Shown here one piece after another: positions 16,796 to 24,042 of a DNA stretch of 49,068 bases (positions within the stretch are counted from its first letter, which is position 1; every line of letters begins with the position of its first letter). Source of the stretch: Xanthomonas floridensis (lineage in GTDB: Bacteria; Pseudomonadota; Gammaproteobacteria; Xanthomonadales; Xanthomonadaceae); NCBI RefSeq assembly GCF_001642575.1, contig NZ_LXNG01000026.1, positions 1-49,068 on the forward strand, written 5' to 3'. Position numbers and translations under genes: made by a program. The notes below the pieces were generated by a model. It saw only the letters and a program-made list of their open reading frames with translations, had not been told where the DNA came from and did no database searches.

Positions 16796-17533
16796 CTAGC
16801 GGTGATTCATGCGCTCGAACAAGGCCTCACCCAAACGACGGGTGTCGGCCGAAATCCCGATCAGTACCTCGTCCTTGTCGTCTTCCAGCTGGGCGATGGC
16901 CTCGATGGCAAACTGCTCAGCAGGCATCATGTTGCGCGTTGCGGTCCCTGCACTGCGCGTGCCGCCCCCCAGCCCGGTGTCCACGATCGGCGGAGCGATC
17001 TCGATCACGCGCACGGCGCTGCCTTTCAACTGGTGACGCAGACTCAAGGTGAAGGAGTGCAGCGCCGCCTTGCTGGCGCAGTAGACCGGCACATCGGCCA
17101 TCGGCGAGAACGCCAGCCCCGAGGTGATGTTGATGATGGCCGCATTCTGTTGCTGCTGCAGCAACGGCAGCAGCTCGGCGATCAGATGGATCGGCGCGGT
17201 CAGGTTGATGGCGATCTCCTGATCCAGGTTGGCCACAGCATCGGTGCCGGTGAAGTCGCGATGCTGTTGCACACCGGCATTGTTGATCAGGATGTTGCAG
17301 TGCGGATGGTGTGCCCGTAACCAGTCCACCAATGCATGGCGACTTGCCGTGTCGGTGATATCGCAGACCTGGGTGATCAGTGCGGGCAGCGTGTCCTTGG
17401 CCTGGCGTAATGCCTCAGCGTTGCGTCCACAGACGATGACGGTGTTGCCCTGCTCCACCAGCGCGCGTGCGAGCGCAAAGCCGATGCCGGTGGCACCGCC
17501 GGTGATCAAGAGGGTGTTTGAGGTGAGATTCAT
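16796..17533 (-). CDS. SDR family oxidoreductase, DltE-like
   Basis: A 245-residue classical SDR with TGGATGIGFALARALVEQGN (cofactor loop), VCGRN for NADP preference, NNAGVQ, ITSGLAFSPMADVPVYCASK (active-site Ser, Tyr, Lys) and IEIAPPIVDTGLG. The pattern TGG.TGIG.ALA...GN.VI.CGRN is that of DltE-type SDRs, whose substrate is not established. ATG 17533 has GGAAGGA about 9 bases upstream; a TTG two codons earlier is less likely. It stands alone, ending against the bidirectional hairpin. Confidence 0.86.
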   Translation of the reverse strand: MNLTSNTLLITGGATGIGFALARALVEQGNTVIVCGRNAEALRQAKDTLPALITQVCDITDTASRHALVDWLRAHHPHCNILINNAGVQQHRDFTGTDAVANLDQEIAINLTAPIHLIAELLPLLQQQQNAAIINITSGLAFSPMADVPVYCASKAALHSFTLSLRHQLKGSAVRVIEIAPPIVDTGLGGGTRSAGTATRNMMPAEQFAIEAIAQLEDDKDEVLIGISADTRRLGEALFERMNHR

Positions 17534-17917
17534 GCGCAATATCCTTCCAGGGTCAGTGGAGGCGCGCCGATGATGGGTCGTGAGAGATCACCGGGCACAC
17601 CTCGTTCCGGCAATGCCGGTCTCGGTGTCGCGGATACCCTCAGCGGGAGAGCTTGCCACCCGGATGGATGGATGACCGGGCTACCATCCGGCCTGCACTC
17701 TTTCGACCCCGCAACTCTAGCGAGGCAGTGCAACGCGGGCAATCGGGCAGGCCACACGGACGTACCTAGGTTCAGCATCGGCACTGTGTCGGCTGTGCGT
17801 CCCGACCGCGATCCGCTGGCCGGCTACGTCACGATGGCGCGCGGTCGTCGGGCCGGAAGCGTGGATATGTCCGCCGCAGGGAATGACCAGGTGGCTCGCC
17901 ACCGACGCGCCTGCGCC
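17534..17917. other. Gap upstream of the SDR gene, nothing recognised
   Basis: A long rightward frame is open here but shows no similarity to porins or anything else; only the tail beyond 17918 resembles a known protein. Confidence 0.4.
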
Positions 17918-18069
17918 TGTACCTGGATGCAGTGGTGTCCGTGGCAATCGATGGACACGCTGGAACTGCTGTTGGCGTACCCCAGGCTGAAGCGCAGCGA
18001 CGTCACTGCCGCCCTGTTTCCATTGACAGAAGGCGACCTGCTGCGGGTGCAGTTGCAGATCAATTGCCG
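17918..18069 (+). pseudogene. C-terminal remnant of a second OprO/OprP porin
   Basis: From 17951 the translation reads MDTLELLLAYPRLKRSDVTA, then LFPLTEGDLLRVQLQIN. The last 39 residues of the intact porin (gene at 5137) match this at 24 positions: MDALEL..AY..KR.DVT.A..P..EGDLLR.QLQ.N. The preceding 30 bases (LRLYLDA) still resemble the porin in another frame, so indels are present. No upstream barrel, signal peptide or stop codon after the final strand survives. It is a decayed fragment, not a functional gene. Confidence 0.75.
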
Positions 18070-18218
18070 CGCTCTGCAACCTGATGAACGACAACGTGCC
18101 CTCGCGTGCACAGGCTCGAAATTGGTGCATCTCCGATGTCGCTCACCAGCTGCTACGGCAGGATGGAGCGCGCATCGCCACCGTGCGTCGGCCATTGATC
18201 CACACAAGTACCCGCGTG

Positions 18219-19250
18219 CTAGCCCGCCGCCAGTTCTGCACGAATGATGTCTGCACCTGCACTAAGAGCCTTGAGCTTGCCTCTTGCGACGTCACGGGCA
18301 AGCGGCGCCATCCCGCAGTTGGTGGACGGGTAGAGCTTGTCGGCATCGACAAACCGGAGCGCCTTGCGCAGCGTGTCAGCCACCTCCTGCGGTGTTTCGA
18401 TCGTATTGCTTGCCACGTCGATGGCGCCGACCATCACCTTCTTGCCGCGGACCAGTTCGATCAGATCGATCGGCACGTGCGAGTTGTGGCACTCCAGCGA
18501 AATGATGTCGAGTGAGGATGTCTGCAGCTTGGGGAACGACTCCTCGTACTGGCGCCACTCCGAGCCCAGGGTCTGCTTCCAGTCGGTATTGGCCTTGATG
18601 CCGTAGCCATAGCAGATATGGACGGCGGTCTCGCACTTAAGTCCTTCGACTGCGCGTTCCAGGGTCGCAACACCCCAGTCGTTGACTTCGTCGAAGAAGA
18701 CATTGAAGGCCGGCTCGTCGAACTGGATGATGTCCACGCCGGCGGCTTCGAGTTCCCTGGCCTCCTGATTGAGGATCCTGGCAAATTCCCAGGCCAGCTT
18801 TTCGCGGCTTTTGTAGTGCGCGTCAAAGAGCGTATCGATCATGGTCATGGGACCGGGCAGCGCCCATTTGATCGGCTGCCGGGTTTGCTGGCGCAAGAAC
18901 TTCGCATCGTCGACGAAGACCGGCTTGGGCCGGCTCACCGCGCCCACCACGGTCGGCACGCTGGCATCGTAACGGTCGCGGATCCTGACCGTCTCGCGCT
19001 TTTCGAAATCGACACCGCTGAGGTGTTCGATGAAGGTGGTGACGAAATGCTGGCGGGTCTGTTCGCCATCGCTGACGATATCGATGCCGGCGTGCTGCTG
19101 TTCCTGCAGCGACAGGCGCAATGCATCCTGCTTGCCTTCGATCAGTTGTCCGTCCTGCAGCTTCCAGGGCGACCAGAGTTTCTCCGGTTGCGCGAGCCAG
19201 GACGGCTTGGGCAGGCTGCCGGCGGTTGAGGTGGGGAGCAGCTTTTTCAT
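18219..19250 (-). CDS. mesD: Core methionine synthase MesD (cobalamin-independent MetE C-terminal type)
   Basis: This 343-residue protein contains only the catalytic half of MetE. The zinc and homocysteine ligands are all visible: His211 and Cys213 in VHICYGYG, Glu253 in SLECHNS, Cys312 in STNCGM, plus the DEP motif at 178-180. There is no N-terminal folate-binding half, which fits core methionine synthases. The MesD family was shown by others to need the DUF1852 protein and oxygen, but neither 5-methyltetrahydrofolate nor cobalamin. Here the DUF1852 gene lies immediately upstream, 26 bp away on the same strand. ATG 19250 begins MKKLLPTSTAGSLPKP. Likely regulated by the divergent MetR-like protein. 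Confidence 0.9.
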   Translation of the reverse strand: MKKLLPTSTAGSLPKPSWLAQPEKLWSPWKLQDGQLIEGKQDALRLSLQEQQHAGIDIVSDGEQTRQHFVTTFIEHLSGVDFEKRETVRIRDRYDASVPTVVGAVSRPKPVFVDDAKFLRQQTRQPIKWALPGPMTMIDTLFDAHYKSREKLAWEFARILNQEARELEAAGVDIIQFDEPAFNVFFDEVNDWGVATLERAVEGLKCETAVHICYGYGIKANTDWKQTLGSEWRQYEESFPKLQTSSLDIISLECHNSHVPIDLIELVRGKKVMVGAIDVASNTIETPQEVADTLRKALRFVDADKLYPSTNCGMAPLARDVARGKLKALSAGADIIRAELAAG

Positions 19251-19276
19251 GATGAGTGGTGTCTTGCCTTGGGGGA

Positions 19277-20260
19277 TCAGGAAGCGTGGCGGGACGCCCA
19301 TTGCTCGAGCAGGTTGCCGTAGGGCCGGATGAAGTGTTCCTCGGTGAATTTGCCCTGCGTCACCGCGAGCTGGCTACGCTCTTCCCGGTCGTAGACGATC
19401 CGGGTGGACGAATAATCCTGGTGTTTCAGGCTCGGCTGGTAGATCGCACCTGCTGCGGAATTGGCGTTGTAGATTTCTGGCCGGTAAATCTTCTGGAAGG
19501 TTTCCATCGTGCTGATGGTGCCGATCAGCTCCAGGCTGGTGTAGTCACCGAGCAAATCACCGAAGAAGTAAAACGCCAGCGGGGCAACACTGTTCGGCGG
19601 CATGAAATAGCGCACCTTCAGGCCCATCTTTTCGAAATACTGATCGGTCAGCGAAAACGCATCCTGCCTGTATTCAATACCCAGGATGGGGTGCCGGTTT
19701 CCGGTGCGGTGATAGGTTCTGCTGGTGGAGACGCTGATGCAGATGACCGGCGGCTTGTTGAAGCGCGCGGTGTAGGCGTCCGAGTGCACGAAGTGCTTGA
19801 ACAGGGTGCCGTGCAGGTGGCCGAAATCCTCGGGGATGTTGAAACCGGAGCTGTCCTGATTGTGCGCTGGCAGCAGCACGCTGAAATCGTAGTCGCGCAC
19901 GTAGGACGAAAAATTATTGCCCGCAATGCCATCGATGCGGGCACCGGTGTGTTGATCGACGATGGAAGGCTTCAATATCTCGATCAACGGAAAGGCATCG
20001 CCCGCGTCACGGCCACCGATGTGCATCTCGGCTGAGATGATGTCGAGCTCGACAGCGTAGCGGTCACGCGTGGGGTTATCCCAGTGGGCCAGATCGTTGA
20101 AGCGGTTGTTGATCATCGCCAGCGTGTTACGCAGATTCTCCCGACGACGCTGCCCTCTGGCCAGGTTCGCGAAGTTGGTGGTGTTGCGCGTGGTGGCCGA
20201 GGGTTGGTAGTCCTCGTCGAACCGGAGGCTCTTGATGGTGAAGGTGAATTGTTGAGTCAT
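19277..20260 (-). CDS. mesX: MesX, DUF1852 partner of MesD
   Basis: This 327-residue protein matches the DUF1852 pattern: TFTIKSLRFDEDYQPSATTR, NTTNFANLARGQRRRENLRN, the central FSVLLPAHNQDSSGFNIPED and a C-terminal FIRPYGNLLEQWASRHA. It has no signal peptide or membrane segment. MesX is required with oxygen for methionine synthesis by MesD and presumably generates or delivers the methyl group; its chemistry is unsolved. ATG 20260 (MTQQFTFTIK) is used; the frame is open 105 bases upstream across a hairpin, so that is leader. The FMN reductase gene upstream hints that reduced flavin is involved, which is my inference. Confidence 0.88.
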   Translation of the reverse strand: MTQQFTFTIKSLRFDEDYQPSATTRNTTNFANLARGQRRRENLRNTLAMINNRFNDLAHWDNPTRDRYAVELDIISAEMHIGGRDAGDAFPLIEILKPSIVDQHTGARIDGIAGNNFSSYVRDYDFSVLLPAHNQDSSGFNIPEDFGHLHGTLFKHFVHSDAYTARFNKPPVICISVSTSRTYHRTGNRHPILGIEYRQDAFSLTDQYFEKMGLKVRYFMPPNSVAPLAFYFFGDLLGDYTSLELIGTISTMETFQKIYRPEIYNANSAAGAIYQPSLKHQDYSSTRIVYDREERSQLAVTQGKFTEEHFIRPYGNLLEQWASRHAS

Positions 20261-20316
20261 TGCAGCTGACGCCTTGTTTCTTTGAATGGGACGCGCGCCC
20301 TGCGGCGCAGCGGTGG

Positions 20317-20358
20317 GTGCCGGCTGGATGCGCGCCCGGCATCTGGAGCAGCCGGCAC
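20317..20358 (-). promoter_or_regulatory. Hairpin in the leader of mesX
   Basis: GTGCCGGCT and AGCCGGCAC are perfect 9-bp arms 24 bases apart, in the 163-bp space between the FMN reductase gene and mesX. It may be a partial terminator or processing site that sets the ratio of reductase to MesX-MesD. No known riboswitch fold was recognised. Confidence 0.4.
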
Positions 20359-20423
20359 GCACCAAACAATCCTGTCGCGGCAGGCGCAGGTGGCCCGCCG
20401 TGCAGCCATGAGGCCGGTAGCGC

Positions 20424-21017
20424 TCAGGCCGCGGCCACCGCAGTTGCGGCGCTGGCCGGTGCCTGCCGCGTCAATGCGATCAGTGGCAGTGCCCGTTGCA
20501 CCGCCAACCTGGCCCGCTCGGCAAGGGCATCGTTGTGCACGCGGTAGTCCAGGAAATCCCGGTCGGTCGCGTAGACGCCCAGCGGCAACGTGCGTGCCTG
20601 GAAGAAGCTGAAAAGCGGCCGCAATTGATGCTCGATCACCAGTGCATGACGGTCGCTGCCTCCGGTCGCCGCCAGCAATACCGGGGTGTCGATGAGGGCA
20701 TCCTGATGGATGAAATCAAAGAAGTGCTTGAACAACCCGGTGAACGAGCCGCGATACACCGGCGTTGCCACCACCAGCACGTCTGCCTGCTCTACGGCGG
20801 CAAGTTCCTGCTCCACCGTTGCATGCAGCTGCGAGCGCCACAGCGCGCCGGCAAAGTGCGGTGCCAACGCCCCCAGTTCGACCAGATGTGGCTCGCACGG
20901 TAGGTCGCCGCCGATCAGGGCCATCAGGTGGTGTGCCAGCGCGGCGGCCTTGGAGGGACGCTGCAGCCCGCCAGAGACGGCAACAACGCGGAGTGGAGGT
21001 GGCAGGGTTGCAGTCAT
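20424..21017 (-). CDS. NAD(P)H-dependent FMN reductase, MsuE/SsuE-like
   Basis: A 197-residue flavodoxin-fold reductase. It has VVAVSGGLQRPSKAAALAHH (phosphate loop), DVLVVATPVYRGSFTGLFKH (flavin-binding region typical of SsuE/MsuE), FFDFIHQDALIDTPVLLAATGG and HQLRPLFSFFQA. Such enzymes supply FMNH2 to two-component monooxygenases. Its place as first gene of the leftward unit FMN reductase-mesX-mesD, divergent from a MetR-like regulator, suggests it provides reduced flavin for MesX-dependent methyl transfer. No sulfonate monooxygenase gene is nearby, which argues against a plain alkanesulfonate role. Confidence 0.86.
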   Translation of the reverse strand: MTATLPPPLRVVAVSGGLQRPSKAAALAHHLMALIGGDLPCEPHLVELGALAPHFAGALWRSQLHATVEQELAAVEQADVLVVATPVYRGSFTGLFKHFFDFIHQDALIDTPVLLAATGGSDRHALVIEHQLRPLFSFFQARTLPLGVYATDRDFLDYRVHNDALAERARLAVQRALPLIALTRQAPASAATAVAAA

Positions 21018-21161
21018 GCGGAGGGACCTGAGCAGTGGGGAAGCGCGTTCGCCGCCAGAACAGGCAGGCCCGACCTCGGGTGATGCTGATGCGGGCAGGC
21101 CCAGAGGCGGCGAATGACGACGAACCCGATGCTAGGGGTCGCATTTGATGAAGTAAAATGG

Positions 21162-21174
21162 TGTTATTTCAACA
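21162..21174. promoter_or_regulatory. Candidate LysR/MetR binding dyad
   Basis: TGTT-ATTTC-AACA is a short interrupted dyad in the AT-rich part of the 180-bp divergent gap, 24 bases upstream of the MetR-like start. It fits a LysR-type site but differs from the TGAA-N5-TTCA MetR consensus, so it is only a candidate. Confidence 0.35.
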
Positions 21175-21197
21175 ATCCATGAATTCGGATCATCTGA

Positions 21198-22112
21198 ATG
21201 CTTGAGCGCATCCATCTCACCATTGTCCAGCAGGTCGAGCAGCAGGGCTCGCTGACCGCCGCCGCGGGCGTGCTGAACCTGACCCAGTCCGCACTGAGCC
21301 ACAGCATGAAAAAGCTGGAGCAGCAGCTGGGCACCGACGTCTGGCTGCGCGAGGGACGCAGCCTGCGGTTGACCCAGGCCGGGCAATACCTGCTGGCCGT
21401 GGCGAACCGGGTGCTGCCGCAGCTGGCCCTGGCCGAAGAGCGCCTCGGGCAGTTTGCGCAGGGCGAACGCGGCGCGCTGCGCATCGGCATGGAGTGCCAT
21501 CCCTGCTACCAATGGCTGCTCAAGCTGGTGTCGCCTTATCTGGCCACGTGGCCGGATGTGGATGTGGACGTGAAGCAGAAGTTCCAGTTCGGCGGCATTG
21601 GCGCGTTGTTTGGCTACGAGATCGATTTGCTGGTCACCCCCGACCCGCTGTTCAAGCCCGGGCTGAGGTTCGAGCCGGTGTTCGACTACGAGCAGGTGCT
21701 GGTGGTGGCCAAGGGCCATGCGCTGGCGTCAGCCGCCTACGTCAAGCCGCAGCAGCTGACCCGCGAGGTACTCATCAGCTACCCCGTGGACCTGGAACGC
21801 CTGGATATCTACAGCCAGTTTTTGCTACCGGCCGGTGTCACGCCGCGCCGCCACAAGGCCATCGAGACCACCGACATCATGATGCAGATGGTGGCCAGTG
21901 GCCGCGGCGTGGCCGCCATGCCGCGCTGGCTGGTGGAGGAATACGCCTCCAGGATGGAGGTGGTGCCGGTGCGGCTGGGCGCGCGCGGCATCCCCAAGCA
22001 GATCTTCCTGGGCGCACGCGAGGCCGATATCGCCATCGACTACCTGCGCGCCTTCATCGAACTGGCCCGCCAGCCTGCCAATGCCATCGCCACGACACCC
22101 GGAGCCCACTGA
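21198..22112 (+). CDS. metR: LysR family regulator, MetR-like
   Basis: A 304-residue LysR regulator. The HTH is at residues 1-60 ([30 protein letters not shown]), followed by [20 protein letters not shown]. The effector domain includes [20 protein letters not shown] and [20 protein letters not shown], both close to E. coli MetR, which senses homocysteine. In enterobacteria MetR activates metE; here the divergent genes are the FMN reductase, mesX and mesD, so it is probably the homocysteine-responsive activator of that unit. Its stop codon overlaps the queH start (ATGA). Confidence 0.85.
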   Translation: MLERIHLTIVQQVEQQGSLTAAAGVLNLTQSALSHSMKKLEQQLGTDVWLREGRSLRLTQAGQYLLAVANRVLPQLALAEERLGQFAQGERGALRIGMECHPCYQWLLKLVSPYLATWPDVDVDVKQKFQFGGIGALFGYEIDLLVTPDPLFKPGLRFEPVFDYEQVLVVAKGHALASAAYVKPQQLTREVLISYPVDLERLDIYSQFLLPAGVTPRRHKAIETTDIMMQMVASGRGVAAMPRWLVEEYASRMEVVPVRLGARGIPKQIFLGAREADIAIDYLRAFIELARQPANAIATTPGAH

Positions 22113-22777
22113 TGGACACCACCGCAACGCGCGCGCCACTTCCCCTGCCTGCCGGCCACGACAAGGTGTTGCTGCATTCCTGCTGCGCGCCATGCTCCGG
22201 CGAGGTGATGGAAGCCATGCTGGCGTCCGGCGTCGACTACACCATCTTCTTCTACAACCCCAATATTCATCCTCGCAAGGAGTACGAGCTGCGCAAGGAC
22301 GAGAACATCCGCTTTGCCGAGCAGTGCGGCGTGCCCTTCGTCGATGCCGACTACGATCGGGACAACTGGTTCGCGCGGGCCCGCGGGATGGAGAACGAAC
22401 CAGAGCGCGGCGTGCGTTGCACCATGTGCTTCGACATGCGCTTTGAACGCACCGCGCTGTATGCGCACGAGCACGGCTTCCCGGTGATCACCAGCTCCCT
22501 GGGCATCTCGCGCTCGAAGAACATGCAGCAGATCAACGACTGCGGCGTCCGCGCTGCGGCGAAGTATCCCGGCTTGATGTACTGGGACTACAACTGGCGC
22601 AAGGGCGGCGGTTCCTCGCGCATGGTCGAGATCAGCAAGCGCGAGAACTTCTACCAGCAGGAATACTGCGGCTGCGTCTACTCGCTGCGCGACACCAATC
22701 GACACCGCGTGGAAAGCGGGCGCCATCGCATACAACTGGGCATGAAATTCTACGGCGATGCGGAACAGGACGATTGA
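22112..22777 (+). CDS. queH: Epoxyqueuosine reductase QueH
   Basis: This 221-residue protein has the DUF208/QueH cysteine pattern: Cys24, Cys25 and Cys28 in [13 protein letters not shown], Cys103 and Cys106 in [10 protein letters not shown], and Cys186 and Cys188 in [22 protein letters not shown] and [14 protein letters not shown] lie between. QueH binds an iron-sulfur cluster and catalyses the last step of queuosine tRNA modification, reducing epoxyqueuosine, as the non-homologous alternative to QueG. Its ATG at 22112 overlaps the MetR-like stop by the ATGA arrangement, so the two are translationally coupled. A functional link between queuosine and methionine regulation is not obvious, although queuosine precursors use S-adenosylmethionine. 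Confidence 0.9.
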   Translation: MDTTATRAPLPLPAGHDKVLLHSCCAPCSGEVMEAMLASGVDYTIFFYNPNIHPRKEYELRKDENIRFAEQCGVPFVDADYDRDNWFARARGMENEPERGVRCTMCFDMRFERTALYAHEHGFPVITSSLGISRSKNMQQINDCGVRAAAKYPGLMYWDYNWRKGGGSSRMVEISKRENFYQQEYCGCVYSLRDTNRHRVESGRHRIQLGMKFYGDAEQDD

Positions 22778-22893
22778 GTGCAAGCGGGTCTTGGGGCGCG
22801 ACCGGGATTTCGACGTGTTCTCTGGCTCCCTGCCCGCTCGATCAGGGCTGACGCAGCGGCGCAGCCACTCACCACCACAGGACGGCAACACCT

Positions 22894-23769
22894 TTGACTG
22901 ATCCGGACACTCCCAGCCTCGCCAGCACCATCACCGAGGCTTATTCGCTGGAGGTCAGCGCAAAGCACATTGCCGGGCTGGCGACAGCGGCGCCCCGGAT
23001 CATGCGCGGCTCGACCATTGCCATCCCCTACCTGCCCAACCAGGACGACGACGCGCGACTGGCCGCAGCTCGGATGGTGCGCGCACTCGGCTTCCAGCCG
23101 ATGCCGCACCTGTCCGCGCGCCGCATCGCCTCGCGCGCGGAGCTCCACACCTTCGTCAGTCGCGCCGCCCAGGAAGCCGGCGTCGAGCGCTGCCTGGTGA
23201 TCGCGGGCGATCCGCCTGCTCCGGTCGGGCCGTTTGCGGACAGCTTGTCGCTGATCGATACCGGGATCTTCGAGCGCTCCGGCATCCAGACCATCGCCGT
23301 GGCGGGGCATCCGGAAGGGCATCCGAGCATGCCTGCCATCGATCGATGGGAGGTACTGGACCGCAAGTGTCGCAGCATCGCCGAGCGCGGCATGACGCCG
23401 CTGATCGTCACGCAATTCGCGTTCGATGCCGACATCGTGCTGACCTGGTTGCAAGCACTGCGCACACGCGGCGTTGCACATCCCGTGCGTGTAGGCGTTC
23501 CCGGTCCAGCTGGTGTGGCGGTGCTTGCACGCTATGCCGCCAGCTGCGGTGTCGGTGCCTGCGCCTCGATGCTGTCCAAGTACGGCATCTCGCTCGGCAA
23601 GCTGTTCGGCACTGCGGGGCCGGATCGTTTTGTGGATCGCCTGGCCAATGGCCTGACTGAAGCGCATGGAGACGTCAGCCTGCACTTCTATCCCTTCGGC
23701 GGCATTGCGCAGACTGTCGCGTGGGTGGAGCGCTACCGCTCCAGCGCCGTGCGGGTCCGGCTGGACTGA
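22894..23769 (+). CDS. Methylenetetrahydrofolate reductase (MetF) family protein
   Basis: A TIM-barrel protein of 291 residues related to MTHFR. PHLSARRI follows the first strands, LVIAGDPPAPVGPF holds the conserved GDPP loop, ERSGIQTIAVAGHPEGHPSM follows, then LIVTQFAFDADIV (TQFFFD in MetF) and RVGVPGPAGVAVL. True MetF makes 5-methyltetrahydrofolate with FAD. This protein is diverged in the N-terminus, so it may be a paralogue for one-carbon removal rather than the housekeeping enzyme. The only start near the domain is TTG 22894. It follows queH by 116 bp on the same strand. Its proximity to MesX-MesD is notable because MesD does not need methylfolate. Confidence 0.78.
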   Translation: MTDPDTPSLASTITEAYSLEVSAKHIAGLATAAPRIMRGSTIAIPYLPNQDDDARLAAARMVRALGFQPMPHLSARRIASRAELHTFVSRAAQEAGVERCLVIAGDPPAPVGPFADSLSLIDTGIFERSGIQTIAVAGHPEGHPSMPAIDRWEVLDRKCRSIAERGMTPLIVTQFAFDADIVLTWLQALRTRGVAHPVRVGVPGPAGVAVLARYAASCGVGACASMLSKYGISLGKLFGTAGPDRFVDRLANGLTEAHGDVSLHFYPFGGIAQTVAWVERYRSSAVRVRLD

Positions 23770-24042
23770 CACCCGCCAAATTCGCGCTGCACAGCGTCTG
23801 CAGACCTCCGGCTTTCAGCACGCACTGCGTTGCGGCGTGGCCATGTCCACGACCCAGATCACAGTCTGTACTTTTTATTTCTGGCGGTATGTTTGCTGCG
23901 CGTGAGGTGTTGCAGCGCACAGCAGACCTGTCACAAGTGCGAGGTATAACCGTCGGCGAATCGCGGCGAGGGGGCGCTGCATCCGATGCCGTTGCCATGC
24001 GCGGCGGCAACGCATCCGCAACGTCCAAGGAGAGATGTCGCC

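Noticed and set aside
18219..19250. MesD as a truncated ordinary MetE pseudogene
   Set aside because: All zinc ligands are intact, the start is well placed, and the adjacent DUF1852 gene is the known MesD partner, so a complete core synthase is the better reading.
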